Shown one piece after another: positions 35,801 through 48,200 of a stretch of 64,000 nt of DNA. Each line of letters starts with the position of its first letter. Within the stretch, counting starts at the first letter, position 1. The translations under genes were made by a program, and so were the position numbers. This stretch comes from Pleodorina starrii (taxonomy: Eukaryota; Chlorophyta; Chlorophyceae; Chlamydomonadales; Volvocaceae): assembly GCA_030267565.1 (NCBI GenBank), contig BRXU01000004.1:1430001-1494000 (forward strand). Direction: 5' to 3'. The notes under the pieces are model-generated. The model was not told the DNA's origin and ran no database searches. It worked only from the letters and a program-made list of their open reading frames with translations.

Positions 35801-38800
35801 GCCACAGACCTGGCGCCGCGCCGCCGCCGCCGCCGCCGCTGGCGGGGTTGGCGGGAGTGGTTTGGCGGCGGCGGGGGAGGGGAAAGAGGGAGGGGGAGGA
35901 GAGCTTGCGGGGTTGTTGGGTGCGGGGCTGCTGCCGCTGCGGCGGGAGTGGCTGGCGGCGGCGGATACGGGGGCCGGCGACCCGGACATGGCTCCTAGCA
36001 GCTTCGACGTCAGTACCTGGTTCGCAACTCGGGCCCGGACCCGGACCGGGGCCGGGGCCGGGGCGGGAGGGAGCCACCAGCCGGCTGACGTCTCCGCCGC
36101 GGCGGCGGAGGCGGCGGCGGAGGCGGAGGCGGTTCTGGGTTCGCTGGCTTCGGAGCCGTCGGCTCCGCTGCAGAGTGCGGTGGTGTTTGGTGACTTAGTG
36201 CCGGGTCGGTTGGGCGGCGCTGCGGTGCGGGGCGCTGCGTGGCTGGTGGAGGCGCTGCTGGCTCCCCAGGAGGGGGTGCAGGATGTACCGCAGCTGCGGA
36301 AGGAGATGCGGGTGAGGGGGTGGGGGGAGGTGGGGGGATGGGGGTGGGGGGGGCGGAATGGAGGCGGGGAAGGGGTGGAAGGATGGAGGTGTGTCTTATC
36401 TCTTATGGAGGGAGGGAGGGAAGGGGGAATTGTTGTTTGGGGGGGTGGCCCCCGCGTGGATAACCCCCAACAGTTGAGACCCCAAAGCGGTGGCCGACCC
36501 ATGCGCTCAATCTCTCCCTTCCCCGCCCTCCGCCCCCTACCCCCCAACCCACCCCCCCAACCCCCCACCCCCCCCGCTGCCCGCAGGCGATTGCCGAGGA
36601 GGAGGGCGCCGTGCTCAAGACGCTGGACTTCCTGTACGACAGGATGCTGCTGCACGAGGTACGGCACTGCACGGCAGGACACGGCGTAGCTCGCGGGGGG
36701 GGCGGGGAGCTGGACGGAGGGGGCAGGGCGGGCCTCCCTTCCCCCTCCTCGCCCTCCCTTCCATGCTTGGTGTTGCGCAACCCCCCCACCACACACCCCC
36801 CCACCACCCCCACACACGCACATTGCCAGAGCTGAGGCTGTCCGGCCGGCTCTCGCGCTGCTGCACCGCACCGCTCCCCGCTGCCCTCCACCCCCTCCCT
36901 CCGACTGTTTTTTCTCTACCCCGCCCCTTCCCGCCCACTCCCCCTCCTTCTTCCCCGCTCCCCACCCTTCCTCCCCCACAGGTCATCTCCACGGTTCGCT
37001 ACGTGTGGGGAGCCGCACAAAAGAAAGAACCACCGCCCCCGCCTCCCGCCACCAATGCCACCAATGCCGCCGCCCCCACCTCCACCGCCCCCACCACCAC
37101 TGCCACCACCGCCCCTGGAGCAGTCCCCCGCGGGTCGGGTGCAGTGGCGACCAGCGGGAAAGCGGCAGCCGCCTTCGAGGGGGTCGGCGGGGTTGGCGGT
37201 GCCGGTGCTGGTGCCGGTACCGGTGTCGGGTCGGGTGGTTTGTTTTCTTTCTTCCAATTGGGTCATATGGTGGATGTGTGTGGGCTGGAGGTGCCGGGAG
37301 CGGAGGCGGAGGAGGGGGGGGAGGGGCGGCTGCCGGGGAGAGGAGGAGGCGGGCGGAGGCTGCAGATGAGGTGGGTGGGGGGAAGGGGCGGGGGTGTGGC
37401 GAGTGGGAGGGGGGGGTAGAGGAGGGTGGTGCGGGGGAGGGTTTCGATGCCTCGTTGCCGGGCCGCCGGTTGACCGGATGAGCGCCCCCCCCCCCACCCC
37501 GGGTGTGTGTGTAAGTGCCGTCCCCGCCGGTTTCATGATGTAGCATCTCACCCGGCATTTGCTGACATGGCTGGGCTGGGCTGGGCTGGGCTGGGCTGGG
37601 CTGGGCTGGGCTGGGCTGGGCTGGGCTGGGCTGGGCTGGGCTGGGCTGGGCTGGGCTGGTTAACACGTACCCGGTGGTCGTTATTGGATGGCTGCTTGCT
37701 GCACCCCCTTGAGTGCCCTTGACGCAAGTCACCGTCAAACCCCACTCCCCCCTCCCCCACTCCCCCACTCCCCACCTCCCCCGACCCCCCCCTCTTCGCA
37801 GCTACCGCCCCCCCCTCAACGTGAGCCTCTACCTGTTGGCGGGGTTGCTGCCCCCCCTGGAGCGATTCTGTCCCCTGGCCGCACTGCTGGTGGAGAACCC
37901 GGACAGTGCGGCGGAGGTGGGCTGGAAAGGGGGTGTGGGGGGGCGTGTGTGTGTGGGGGGGGGCGTTGGGGACGGGGGGAGGGGGAGGGAGGCGACGCAG
38001 TGAGAGATGGATTGGAGCTGCCCTACAGGCCCTGGAGGGCATATCCTGAGCCAGGGGGGGTCGCCAGGGGGGGGGGAGCCACCGGCCGCGGGAGCCATGA
38101 CATTGACATCGCGTGACGAAAGGGGGGGGGAAGTGAGGGGAGGGCGGAGGGGGCGAGTTCAGACGCTCCTCGCGCAGGCAGATGGGTGAGCACTGAGCAG
38201 CCCCCCACCGCGGCGGATGGCCCCCGCTGCAGGGGCAGGTGCCGGTGCCGGGACGGGACGGGGGCAGGTGCCGGTGGCCCCTCCTCACACGAATACATCC
38301 ACCCCGCCCCCTCCCTCTCTTTCGGGTCACGGCCATGCCCCTCTTTCTCACCCTCTTTCCATCTAGTGTCAACTTGCATATTTTAGGATTTGTCCTTTTG
38401 AAACCCCTCCTCCTCTCCACACGCACACACACACACACCCCATCCTCCCCCCACCCTCCCCCCATCCTCCCCTCCTGCTGCCCCCCCCTACCCCCCCCGC
38501 AGGTCCTCCGCCGCTACACCTCCCGGCGGCAGCTCCCCGCCCTCAACCTGATGTGGAACATCACCAGCCCCCACGGCCTGCCAGCAGCACTGTCCCACCT
38601 GCACAACACACTGCTGAGGCTGAGGCTGACCTCCTCCAGGACAAACACCATCACCACCACCACCACCACCACCACCACCACCACCGCCACCGCCACCACC
38701 ACCACCACCGACTTAACCCACACCCACCGCCACCTTCAAGACCAACAGCAGCAGCAGCAGCAGCAGCATCCGGAGCAGCAGCAGGGCAGCTCCCGTCGAG

Positions 38801-41800
38801 GCCTCAGCGATGGCGGTGGCGGCGGCGGCGCCGACGGCCTGGATCGCGGCGCGTATGCAGAGCAGGTGTACGACAGTGCTGCAATTCGTGTCCGCAACCA
38901 CCCGCTTCCCTCCCGCGGTGCCACGGCCTCTTTCGAGGTGTTCTCACACCAGCTGCTGATGGTGGTGATGATGGCGGCACCGCTGTGCTTCATGACGGGT
39001 GGGTGTTTGTGTGTGTGTGTTTTGGTGGGGGGCTAAGGGCAAGGGGAGGCCCCTGCCGGAGGGGGAGGAGAGAAGGGAAGGGAGGGGAGCGCGTGTTCTG
39101 TGTGTGTGCGTGTGTGTGTGATGGTGAGGGGGCGTTGCAGGGGGGTTGCGTGGGGGCAAAGGGCGGGGGTGGATGGGAACTGAGCGTGTTTTTGTCAGCT
39201 GCATCTCATTTCACCCCGCCAGGAGGGGGGCGGTGGGGGTTAGGGGGGGTTGGGGTTGGGGGTTGGGGGTTGGGGGCGACCTGTCTTCGCTGCCGCTCAC
39301 TCCCTCCGCAAACCCAACTTCCCACGCCCTCCTTGGATGACGCATTTCATCCACCCACCCACCCAGCACCCACCCACCCATCCGTCCACCCACCCACCCA
39401 CCCACAACCCCACCCACCCACCCACAACCCCACCCCCACCCCCCGCCCCCACCCCCTCAGGCAGCTTTGTGGTTCGTGCCGCCTCCGAGGCAGCATCGGG
39501 GGCCAAGCAGCAGCAGCTGGCGGCAGGGAGGGCCTCACCGCTGTCGTACTGGTGAGGGGACGAGCGGCAGGCTTTTGAGGGGACGAAGGGGGAGGGGGAG
39601 GGGGAGGGGGAGGGGGAGGGGGAGGGGGAGGGGGAGGGGGAGGGGGAGGGGGAGGGGGAGGGGGAGGGGGAGGGGGATGCTGCGGCCCCTCTCAAACCTC
39701 CAATGGGGGGGGGCACTCCTCCTCCTTCCCCTATCGGGCGGCAGTAATTTGACTTATCTGACTAACGGCCGTACGGAACGCCAGCAGCACCTCTTACAGC
39801 CATTCTACACATCTCTCTCATCTCTCTCTGGACTGCGTTACAAATGGTCCTCACGGCTTTCTATCGGGGGCTATCTGCTTGGTGCCTGGCGGCTTAAACA
39901 AGGTCCAACTTTGCATTTCACACACACAGGGCGGGGGGGGGCATACCACCTTGCTGGACTCCATCCCACCCTCGCCCCCTTCCCCCCTCGCCACCCCGTC
40001 CTCGCCGCCCCTCTCCCCTCCTCTCCTCTCCCGCCAAGATGCCGTACACGGTGTCGGCCCCACGGGCCTTCACGGGCCCATACGCAGCCCACCCCTCCCC
40101 TCCCCTTTGCACACGTATACGACGAGCAGCAACACCGAACCCCCTCCCCCCTTCTCCCCTCCCTAATCGGACGGCGGCTCTTTTGAAACCAAGCGGCTTT
40201 CCCTCCCCCCTCCCCCCTCCAATCCAATTTACCAAATTTGTTCCACTTTGCTTCTCACCCTTCCCCCCCTCCCCCCCCTCCCCCCCTCCTTCCCCCCTCC
40301 CCGCCCTAGGCTGTCCTTCTGGCTGGTGGATCTGTCCCTGAGCTGCGTGCTGTGTTGTGGTCTGGTGGGGCTTATGGCGGTGGGGGGCGTGCAGGCCTTT
40401 GCGGGCAGTTGGCAGCGCCGCGGGGGCCTGGGGGCGCTGCTGACGGCCTCAGCGGCCGCATCGCTGCCCTGGGGGTACTGCATCGGACTCAGATGCGCCA
40501 CACCGGCCTCGGCGCAGGTGGGGGAGGGGGGGGGGTAGTGGCTAGTGGGGCTTGGGGGGGAGGGAGGAGGGAGACGAGGGAAGGGAAGGGGGAGGGGAAT
40601 GTGTAAGCGGGGGGTTGTTGGATCGAGGGTGCATTCGAGATTCCCTGGCTGCGCGTGCGCCGATGTGTGTGTGGGGGGGTTGGGGTTGAGGTGGAGACGG
40701 AGGTGGAGGCGCGCGAGGTTGAGGATGAGGATGGCGGGTGAGGGGGAGGAGGAAGGAAGAGGCGAACAAAAGGGGAGAGGGCGCGCGTGCGCTCTCTCTC
40801 CCCTTTCGTTCGCCTCTTGACTTGACCTGCAAAACCCTCTCTTGACTTCCTTACAAAATCCCCAAGTTTCCCTCCTTTCCCACATCCCCCCCCCCCGCGT
40901 CCCCTCCCTCCCCCCGTCCGTCCGTCTTCCCCCCCCCCCCAGGGTTTGGTTTCCACTTCCGGTCTGTTGGCGGGTGTGGGTCTCTCCCTCGCCCGCCAGG
41001 TCCTCTCCCACGTTCGCCGCTGGAGCTGGCTGGCTGCCCGGGCCCTGCCGCTGATGAGACTGATGCCGCCCTTCTGTCTGGTGGACGGACTGATGCAGGT
41101 GGGGGGGAGGAGGGGGGGTGGGAGGGGGTAAAAAGAAAGGGGTTGGAGGAAAGGGGGAGGGAAGGGGGGGAGGGGAGAATAGGGTTTTGTAAACCGCCAT
41201 TACCACCGCCACCATCGCAGCTTGGACACCCCGGCGACCTCCCCCCCTCTTCCCCCCCCCCTTCCCCCATTTCCCCCTTCCCCCATTTCCCTCATTCCCA
41301 GCCGCCTGTCATCCTGCCAAGCGGCCTGACCTCGCTCCCCAGCACACGACCCCCCCCTTCAGCTTTCCCCCCCACCGTTGTCTGTACCACTCTCATCAAC
41401 TCCCTTATCGTCCATCCGTTCGTCCCCGCCCCCAACCCCCAACCCCAACCCCCCGCCCTAACCCCCAACCCCCTCCCCCGCCCCCTCCCTTCGTTTCAGA
41501 TGTCTCTGTTGGACATCATTTTGGCCTTTTCGGACATGTTTGGGGAGCAGGGTTTGAAGAATGGACTGGTGCGCAGTCTAATGGCGGGACATCTGGTGGG
41601 GATTGGTGAGTGGGGGGGGTGGGGGGTAGGGAGGGGGGGGAGGGGGGGAGGGGCGGGGAGGGGATTGAGACGAGCGCTGGGAGTAAGCACTGGGCGGGCA
41701 GGAAGGAAGGAGGCGACATTGGCGAACCCAACGTACGGCTGCAGTACGGCATTAACCAGATTTCCCCCCCGCCCCATACACACACCATTTCCCCTCCCGC

Positions 41801-44800
41801 CCCCTCCCGCCCCCTCCCGCCCCCTCCCGCCTCTCCCGCCCCTCCCGCACCCCGCTCCGCAGACCCCACCAACCCCAGCCCCTTCCAGAGCAGCGTGCTG
41901 GGGGATAACCTCACTTTCCTCGCCTTTGACGCCGTACTGTACGGCACCATACTCCTGGCGCTCGAGTGGCGCGCCTCCCGCGGCAGCTTCTTCCCCTCCG
42001 CCCCCTCCGCCCGCGCCGGCCTCGCTGCCAGGGTTCGTGCCGCCCTTCACGACGCGGCGGCGACGGCGGCGGCGGCGGCGACGGCGCTTCGCGCCGTACT
42101 TTGTCGCCGGAGGCCTGGCTCAGCCGGCGGCAGCGACGATGAGGGCGGCGAGTACGACACCGAGCAGGGTGGCGGCGGCGACGGCGGCGGCGGCGGCGGC
42201 GCGGCCCCCGGGCCTCACCGCCGACGGGGAATGCGACGCGGAAAGGCCGCCGGCGCTTTGGCGGATGTGGAGGGTTTGCCGCCGCCTGCCTTCCTGGACT
42301 GGAAGGGGGCGAGGGGGGAGCTGCTGTCCCCCGCGGGGGAAGGGGGGGAGGAGGCGGTTTTGGTTTTGGAGCCTCCGGAGGGCTGCCTGGTGCGCGTGTG
42401 CAACGTGCACAAGGTAGGGGGGAGGGAGGGAGGGAGGGAGGGAGGGAGCGGGCAGGCGGGTGGGGCAGGCGGGTGGGGCAGGCGGGTGGGGCAGGCGGGC
42501 AGCGTTGCGACACCGGTGGGTGGGTGGGGGGGGGGAGGCCGCTGAAAACACATCTGGCACATCTGGCAACATGCTCGACATGGCATGACATGACGTGGTC
42601 TCACTGGGGAGAGGCCGCGGCGGGAAAAGAAGCCCTCGGAATGCCCTCCGGGGGGGGGGGGGGCGGGCCGGGAGGGGGGGGGCTAGTGCCATTCTGTGTC
42701 CGTCCTCACACACCAGGATTCCGGGTCCGGGGGGTCCGGTCGCCTCCACCTCCACCTCCACCACCACCACCTCCACCTCCATCTCGTTTGCATACCTGCG
42801 GCTCTCATTTCTTACCCCGTGGCGCGGTTCCCAGCCATCTATCACCACAACCACCACCACCACAACCCTAAGAACCCCCTCCTTCCCCCCTGTCTTGCCC
42901 TGGCTTCCCGCTGCTATATTCTTTCTTAGCATGATTTGGAATGTTGCATTGATGTCCCCCCCTCCCCCAAAGGGCGCTTCGGACTTGACACGGTAGGCCC
43001 GCCCCCATTGCTCTCACCCCCCCCTGCCGCCTCCCTCCGCTCCGGGCAGGTGTACGGCAACGGCAAGGTGGCTCTGTCCGGACTGTCCTTCGGTCTGCAG
43101 GGGGGGCAGTGTCTGGGGCTCATTGGTCGCAACGGAGCGGGTGAGGCGGGAGGTGGGGGGGGGGAGTCCGAGCTGCCGGAGGGGTGGGGAGGGGGGGTAA
43201 GGGCGGAAGGGGGAAGGAACGGCAGCAGGGCGGGAGAGAAGGCGGCCCTCCTTTCTCCCCCCACCCCCTCCCGGGAAAAAGAAGGCCCCCCGACTCCAGT
43301 TATGAGTGACGACGAGTGACAACACTACCGGCGCTGATTCAAAAGCACCCCGCTGACAATGCCGCTGCCGCTGCCGCTGTCCGTACCGCTGCCAACTCCA
43401 ACGCCGTTGTCCATGTCCTGCCCCAACGATCCTTCCTTTCCTTTGGACCCATGGGTCGGTCGCTATCTGCCTCCCTGCTCTCGCTCTCTTCCTCTTCCCT
43501 CCCTCTTCCATCCGCACCCCCCCCTCGGAATTCTTTTGTTACGTTACCGTTCACGGGCTCCGGCCTATACGTGGATAACCCCCCCTCTCAGGCAAGACGA
43601 CGGCCTTGGCGGTGCTGTCGGGGCGGCTGACCCCCACTGCCGGGCGGGTGGAGGTGGGCGGTGTGCAGGTGGCGGGGAGGATGGATGCGGCCCGAAGCAG
43701 AGTGGCCATATGCCCGCAGGTATGTGTCGTACATTGCCGTACTGGGGGGAGGCTGGAAGGGGGGGGCAGCTGGGGCGGCTCGGTCAGCCCTGCGGGAAGG
43801 CGCGGGCGGCTGCGCCCCCCCGCCCCCCTCCGCGTGTGTGTGTGTGTGTGTGTGTGTGTATGGTGGCCCCATGGTACGGGCGCCCATACCCCCGTCCTCA
43901 CCCGGCTGTCATGCCATGTGCTCTTGTGTCCTGTCCTGTCTCGTCCTGTCCTGTCCTGTCTCGTCCTGTCTCTGCGGCGTCCCGCGACTTGTCTTTGTGG
44001 GGAGGTCTCCTCAGTCGCGCTCAGTCGCAACCCACAAGATGAGGTGCAGGAAGAGTGCTCAAAGAGTGCCTCGCCTGCTTGGGGGGGGGGGAGGGGGCTT
44101 GCGGTTGGAAGTTGTAGGGCGAGGTGGGGCTCCAAGCTCGCAACAACATGCACACCCTATTGCGGCAGGTGCCCGGCCTCCCCTTTCCGGCGGTGGCCGG
44201 CTTTCTCTCCGCTCCGCTCCGCTCCAGCGTTTGGGGCACCAGGCAGGCAGGCAGCGCTGAAGCGCTCCTCGTGCTGAAGCGGTCAAGGGAGGGTGGAAAG
44301 CTGGAAACTCACCCGCCCGCCACGCGCCACCGTACCCAGCTACCATACCAACAATCAACCGTCCATGGCGCCCCCCCCGGCTTTTAACGGACGCCTCCGC
44401 TCCTATGCGGAACGCACAACTTGTAACCCCCACGCCCCCTGCCGGCCCTCTCCCCCCCCCCACGCCCCCTCCCCCCGCAGACCAACCCGCTCCTTCCCCT
44501 CCTGTCGCCCACCGAGCACCTCGCCCTGTACAGCGCTCTGTACGGCATACCGCCCGCCACGTCCCATCCCCCAAAACCCACCTCCTCCAAACCCTCCTGT
44601 TCATCCCCATCCTCATCCTCAACCTCAACCTCCTCCCCATCTTCCTGGTCCTGGTCCCGGGGGGCATCTGCGGCGGCTGCCGAGGTGGCTGCTCGGTGCG
44701 GCCTGCCTCCCGAGCTGATGGACCGACCCGCGGGTCACCTCAGCGGCGGCTCCCAGCGCAAGCTCTCCCTCGCCCTCGCGCTGCTGGGCCGCCCCCAACT

Positions 44801-45221
44801 GCTGCTGCTGGACGAGCCAAGCGCCGGAATGGACCCACCCGCCCGCAGAGCCATGTGCGACACAATCAACATGGCCACAAGGGGGGGGACCAACAGGGGG
44901 ACAGCAGCTTACGGCGGCGCCGCCTCCGGCGGCGCCGCGGCGGCGGCGGCTCCGCCGCCGCCTCCGCCGCCTCCTGCGGTTGTCCTGACCACTCACCTGG
45001 GCGATGAGGCGATGGCGCTGTGTGATGTGGTGGGGGTGATGGACGGCGGGCGGTTGGTGGCGCTGGGGCCGCCTCAGCGGGTGGCGGGGCGGCTGCCTCG
45101 GGGGCACTACCTGGCGGACCCGGAGGAGTGGGGCGGGGATGCGAAGGTGCTGATGGAGTGGGGCGGGGGAGGGGGCGGGGGGGAGAGGCAGCGGGAGGAG
45201 GCGGAGGAGCGGGGGGTGTAG
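23885..45221 (+). CDS. Full-size ABCA-type ABC transporter, about 2754 residues, 32 exons
   Basis: Exons: 23885-23923, 24023-24075, 24141-24192, 24409-25136, 25897-25962, 26539-26632, 26881-26964, 27405-27785, 28125-28190, 28684-28941, 29475-29560, 30168-30294, 30969-31116, 31456-31512, 31863-32309, 32710-32957, 33274-33465, 33782-33907, 34165-34368, 34647-36311, 36587-36658, 36982-37370, 37802-37916, 38503-38998, 39461-39551, 40310-40517, 40943-41098, 41500-41605, 41863-42413, 43050-43140, 43592-43719, 44481-45221. All borders are GT..AG and phase holds to the TAG. Order: first membrane helix (residues about 25-45), a large soluble region, membrane helices at about 608-750, NBD1 (about 865-1160), a long low-complexity region, a helix near [20 protein letters not shown], helices to about 2300, NBD2 (about 2430-2740). 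[12 protein letters not shown] and [13 protein letters not shown] fit ABCA membrane-domain motifs. ABCA proteins move lipids or related hydrophobic cargo; the substrate here is unknown. The start is the first ATG after an in-frame TAA. Small exons 1-3 and 6 are least certain. Confidence 0.88.
25963..26220. repeat. GTGAGG/GGGGA-type purine repeat in ABCA intron 5
   Basis: G-rich intronic repeat of GTGAGGG and GGGAGG units starting directly at the splice donor. Confidence 0.85.
29576..29684. repeat. (GGGGA)n pentamer in ABCA intron 11
   Basis: About 20 nearly perfect GGGGA units beginning 16 nt after the splice donor; G-quadruplex-prone on the sense strand. Confidence 0.95.
30302..30541. repeat. 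(GGGAGA)n hexamer in ABCA intron 12
   Basis: About 30 purine hexamers GGGAGA/GAGAGG with a single C interruption near 30406, directly followed by a 15-bp repeat. Confidence 0.95.
30542..30631. repeat. Six perfect copies of a 15-bp unit GGGGCCGATGGGAAA
   Basis: Six identical 15-bp copies abut the hexamer array inside ABCA intron 12. The length is a multiple of 3, but it lies between exons at 30294 and 30969 and is not needed for phase, so it is treated as intronic. Confidence 0.95.
32020..32033. repeat. GACCCRCGGGTCAC motif, copy 1 (ABCA exon 15)
   Basis: GACCCACGGGTCAC in coding sequence. Other copies of the 14-mer are at 34268, 44725 and 57131; 35334 has the first 12 bases. Confidence 0.8.
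32221..34368 (+). other. ABCA nucleotide-binding domain 1 (exons 15-19)
   Basis: Walker [10 protein letters not shown] at about residues 903-911, Q-loop CPQGNVL, signature [17 protein letters not shown] from residue 1048, Walker B VLLLDE ending at E1073, D-loop TAGVDAES and H-loop FTSHHL. All catalytic positions are present, so ATP binding and hydrolysis are plausible. Two deviations stand out. Walker A has Ala where ABCA proteins usually have Gly (GPNGAGKST). The Pro that normally follows the Walker B Glu (DEPTAG) is Leu. A Gly-rich insertion sits between Walker A and the Q-loop, and another between Walker B and the H-loop. Confidence 0.85.
34268..34281. repeat. GACCCRCGGGTCAC motif, copy 2 (ABCA exon 19)
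   Basis: GACCCGCGGGTCAC; its first 12 bases form a perfect palindrome. It lies just upstream of the NBD1 H-loop. Confidence 0.8.
37569..37658. repeat. (GGGCT)18 pentamer in ABCA intron 22
   Basis: Eighteen perfect 5-bp units in the intron between exons ending 37370 and starting 37802. Confidence 0.95.
39588..39676. repeat. (GGGGGA)n hexamer in ABCA intron 25
   Basis: About 15 perfect GGGGGA units, 36 nt after the donor at 39552. Confidence 0.95.
43547..43578 (+). repeat. Dispersed 32-bp intronic repeat, copy 1
   Basis: 32 bp identical to 57605-57636, containing GGGCTCCGGCCTATACGTGG and followed by a C-run. It ends 13 nt upstream of exon 31 (43592), in the intron that splits Walker A of NBD2. 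Confidence 0.9.
44725..44738. repeat. GACCCRCGGGTCAC motif, copy 3 (ABCA exon 32)
   Basis: GACCCGCGGGTCAC immediately before the codons of the LSGGS signature of NBD2. Confidence 0.8.
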
Positions 45222-48200
45222 GGAGGGGGTGTGACAGGCGCGGGTGTGCGCCGCCGTTGGTGGGCGGAGGGTGGTGGGGGGTGATGGGGTAGAGTCCGGG
45301 GGAGGAGCGAGGAGAGTTCCGGCGGAGGGGGGGAAGAGGGTGTAAGGGGAGGAGCTGGGGGTGGCATAGAGCGGCCAGTCTGGGATTTCAGGGGTTGTGG
45401 AGGGAGGGGGGCTGGGGGCAGGTGGGGAGGGAGCTGCAGCACAGGCATGGGGGGGCTGCGCTGGGGATTTGGAGGGTGGGAAGTAGGCGCGGACGGGGCA
45501 TGCAAGCAGCGTGGTAGTACGATGTCGGGGCGGGGCACGTGCTGGTGCCGTATGCCGTACATAATTCGCGATTTGGCGGGACGGGCGTGGTGATTTTCGT
45601 CCCCGATGTTACATACTTTCCCCTATAATATGATTTTGAACATACAACATTGTTGTTGTCTCTTTTTTGGGGCGCGTGGGCCGAGCCGGGGGCGGAGCGC
45701 GGACGCGCGGTGGCGACGTGGAATGCAGTGTGTGTGAGTGTACACCGGAGACGTGCGAGTGACCGTGCGAGCTGGCACGTCGCACGACAATGTGCGTGTG
45801 GATCGCCCTTCCCCCCCAGCGAATGTCAATGATACCGGTACTACCGCTGCGCTTCATTTGGCCGAGTGAGCAATCCGGAGGTGTTGTCACTTTGAGGGCT
45901 GGTGGGGGACTGAACGTTCCCGGGCGGGTGGGTGGGTGGGGAAGTGGCTGTGGCTCAGGCACGTACAGGTGCAGGCAAGAGCGTGCAGAGGTTCGCACAC
46001 CCTCTGTTTTACCTGAGGACATACGGCAGTACATGCTAATAAAAACGGGGACGTGTGCCGTACAACCATACGTGATTGTTGGTTTAGCGGTAGCCGGGGC
46101 TGCTGCCTCGAGGGCTCAGCAGCGGTAGTCGCGATGATCCACATGCACATTAAGGGATATCTTGCCAGGAGCGTTTCTTACAGTGCCTACTTCAGGAAAG
46201 GCAGGCGGGTCGCCCCAGTTCGAGCGCCCCATACCTACAAACCAGCCAAGGTGCAGATCTGTGCAGATATGTATACCGGATTACCGTTACGTCCAACACC
46301 ACCAGCAACACCACGTCATCGCTCTTCAAGCGACCAATCGCCCGAAATCTGACAGCAAGAACAGGCCCTGACAGGCCCATTTCTGAACGGACCAGAAAGA
46401 GTTCTACTACAATTCGTCACTGGCCCCGAAACCAAACGCGCGAACCCCAGAACCAAACGGCGTGCCTTGGATCCAGCCGGTTCCAGGAGAAAGAATCAAA
46501 AGAACACAAAACTTCGCAAACCAACAAATCAAAGCCCAAGAAGGTTGACCATTCGCAACAACGGTCTATCAACAAACCGCAAGGTTAGAAGCAACAACAG
46601 AGCAAGCAAAGCAACACAACAAATAATGGTCATCCACCCTAACGACCCACCCGCGCTGCGGAGGAGGGCCAATCAACTACCACCAAATCACCAGCAGCAC
46701 AAATTTGAAGCGTAAAGGCGGCGCCAGGGCAGCCGCCGATTTAATCGAGGCCTTGGTGCCCCCAGACATCACCACCCACCCACCCAGGGAGAGAGGGAAG
46801 GAGGGAGGGTTGGGCCAAAACAAGCAAAGGCTTCAAGCCAGCAGCAGTAACGACACCTACACAAACACCAGCACCCGCAGGAGCGTCACGCCCCTCTCAG
46901 GGGCCCCGCGCCAGCGTCCATCCCCACAAGATGCAGCATAGAGGGGTAGTTGTCACCATCCAAAAGCAGCACACAGGGCCACATCCGCGGTACCGTATAT
47001 GAGCACAACAAAAAAGCAGCAAGAGCCATCAATAACGGCAAACCCCTAGGACCTGGGATTGACCCAACCTTGCATCCAAGGCATCCGACCAGCTTGGACA
47101 AGGGCTTTGGGCAATCCTATTGTTTGGGATGACACCAACTCAATCTGGGATCCCATACAGTACGACAATTGGCCAAAAGTGCCGTACGAGTGACGTACAA
47201 TAATGGAGGGACGCCTGCCATTTCCTACCATGTCCCCCCAACCCACCTTGTACACGGGCCGAATCGAACAACTACTGTCTATCAAAAAAACAGGGAGTGC
47301 AGCGGTGGCGGGTTCCCGCCTTCGATCGTTTAACAAAACAAAGTCGGATAGCGGTAAGCTACAGCAGCCTCAACGCCCGGGCGTGACATCGCGTCGTCGT
47401 CAAGCAAAGTCTCTAACCTCGACCAAAATTTGTGCTGGACCTTCCCGCCCCCGAGCAGACCTCAAAGGGGGATCGGGTGAGTCCAGATGATATGGCATTA
47501 CCATGCTTCCATAATCATCATCATCATCACCGTCAATATCAAGTCTCCACATAAAGCCGCAACAGACTCCCGACGCCGCACAGCGGTGCCGACCGACCCA
47601 CCGACCCACCGGGGACAACCGGCGGGCAAGTGCGAAGCACGTGTCCTACCGACGGGGGGACAAGATGGTACGGCAGCGTGAGTACGGCGGCGGCATACTT
47701 CCATGGTAAATTCGCGGCCACAACTCAACAAGCACATAACAGATGCCATACATGCGATAACACTATAACCTCGCACTGCAGAGCACACACGCACGATCAA
47801 AAAGTCTTCGGGCCACACCCTCCAACGCACCCGACCGACCAAAGAGGGGCCACTTGAACGGGGCAACAAAACTGGCGGCGAGCGCTCACAGCGGGCGACA
47901 TGCAAAACACTCAATTGTGGGTCCGTGAGCTGGTACCGAAGGACGGTCCCCTTGTTGACGCTGCCGGCCGCCGCCTGAGCCCCATCCAAGCTCATAAACA
48001 CCCCAAAAAAGAACAAAACTGTCTTCGGGTCCGCACAGCACAGCACAGCACACTCAGCACAGCACAACACACTCACTCGATACCGTATACAAAAAGAAGC
48101 CGCCAGAAAAGGATTTGGCCGACCCACATCGGATCATATCGCGCCCACCCACCCACGTGAAGAACGCGGCCCTCAGAACTGCCTTCCCCACCCGGGGGGG

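Larger units (their letters stand above)
42372..45215 (+). other. ABCA nucleotide-binding domain 2 (exons 29-32)
   Basis: Walker A GRNGAGKTT (about residues 2461-2469) is split by an intron between the two G-K codons. Q-loop [21 protein letters not shown] (from about 2595), Walker [16 protein letters not shown] and H-loop [19 protein letters not shown] follow. This is a canonical ABCA second nucleotide-binding domain. A Ser/Pro/Thr-rich insert lies between the Q-loop and the signature. The protein ends soon after the domain with a Gly/Glu-rich tail. Confidence 0.9.

Noticed and set aside
47498..48127. 209-codon minus-strand open frame
   Set aside because: Cys/Val/Arg-rich composition without motif; contains repeats and starts and ends without gene context.
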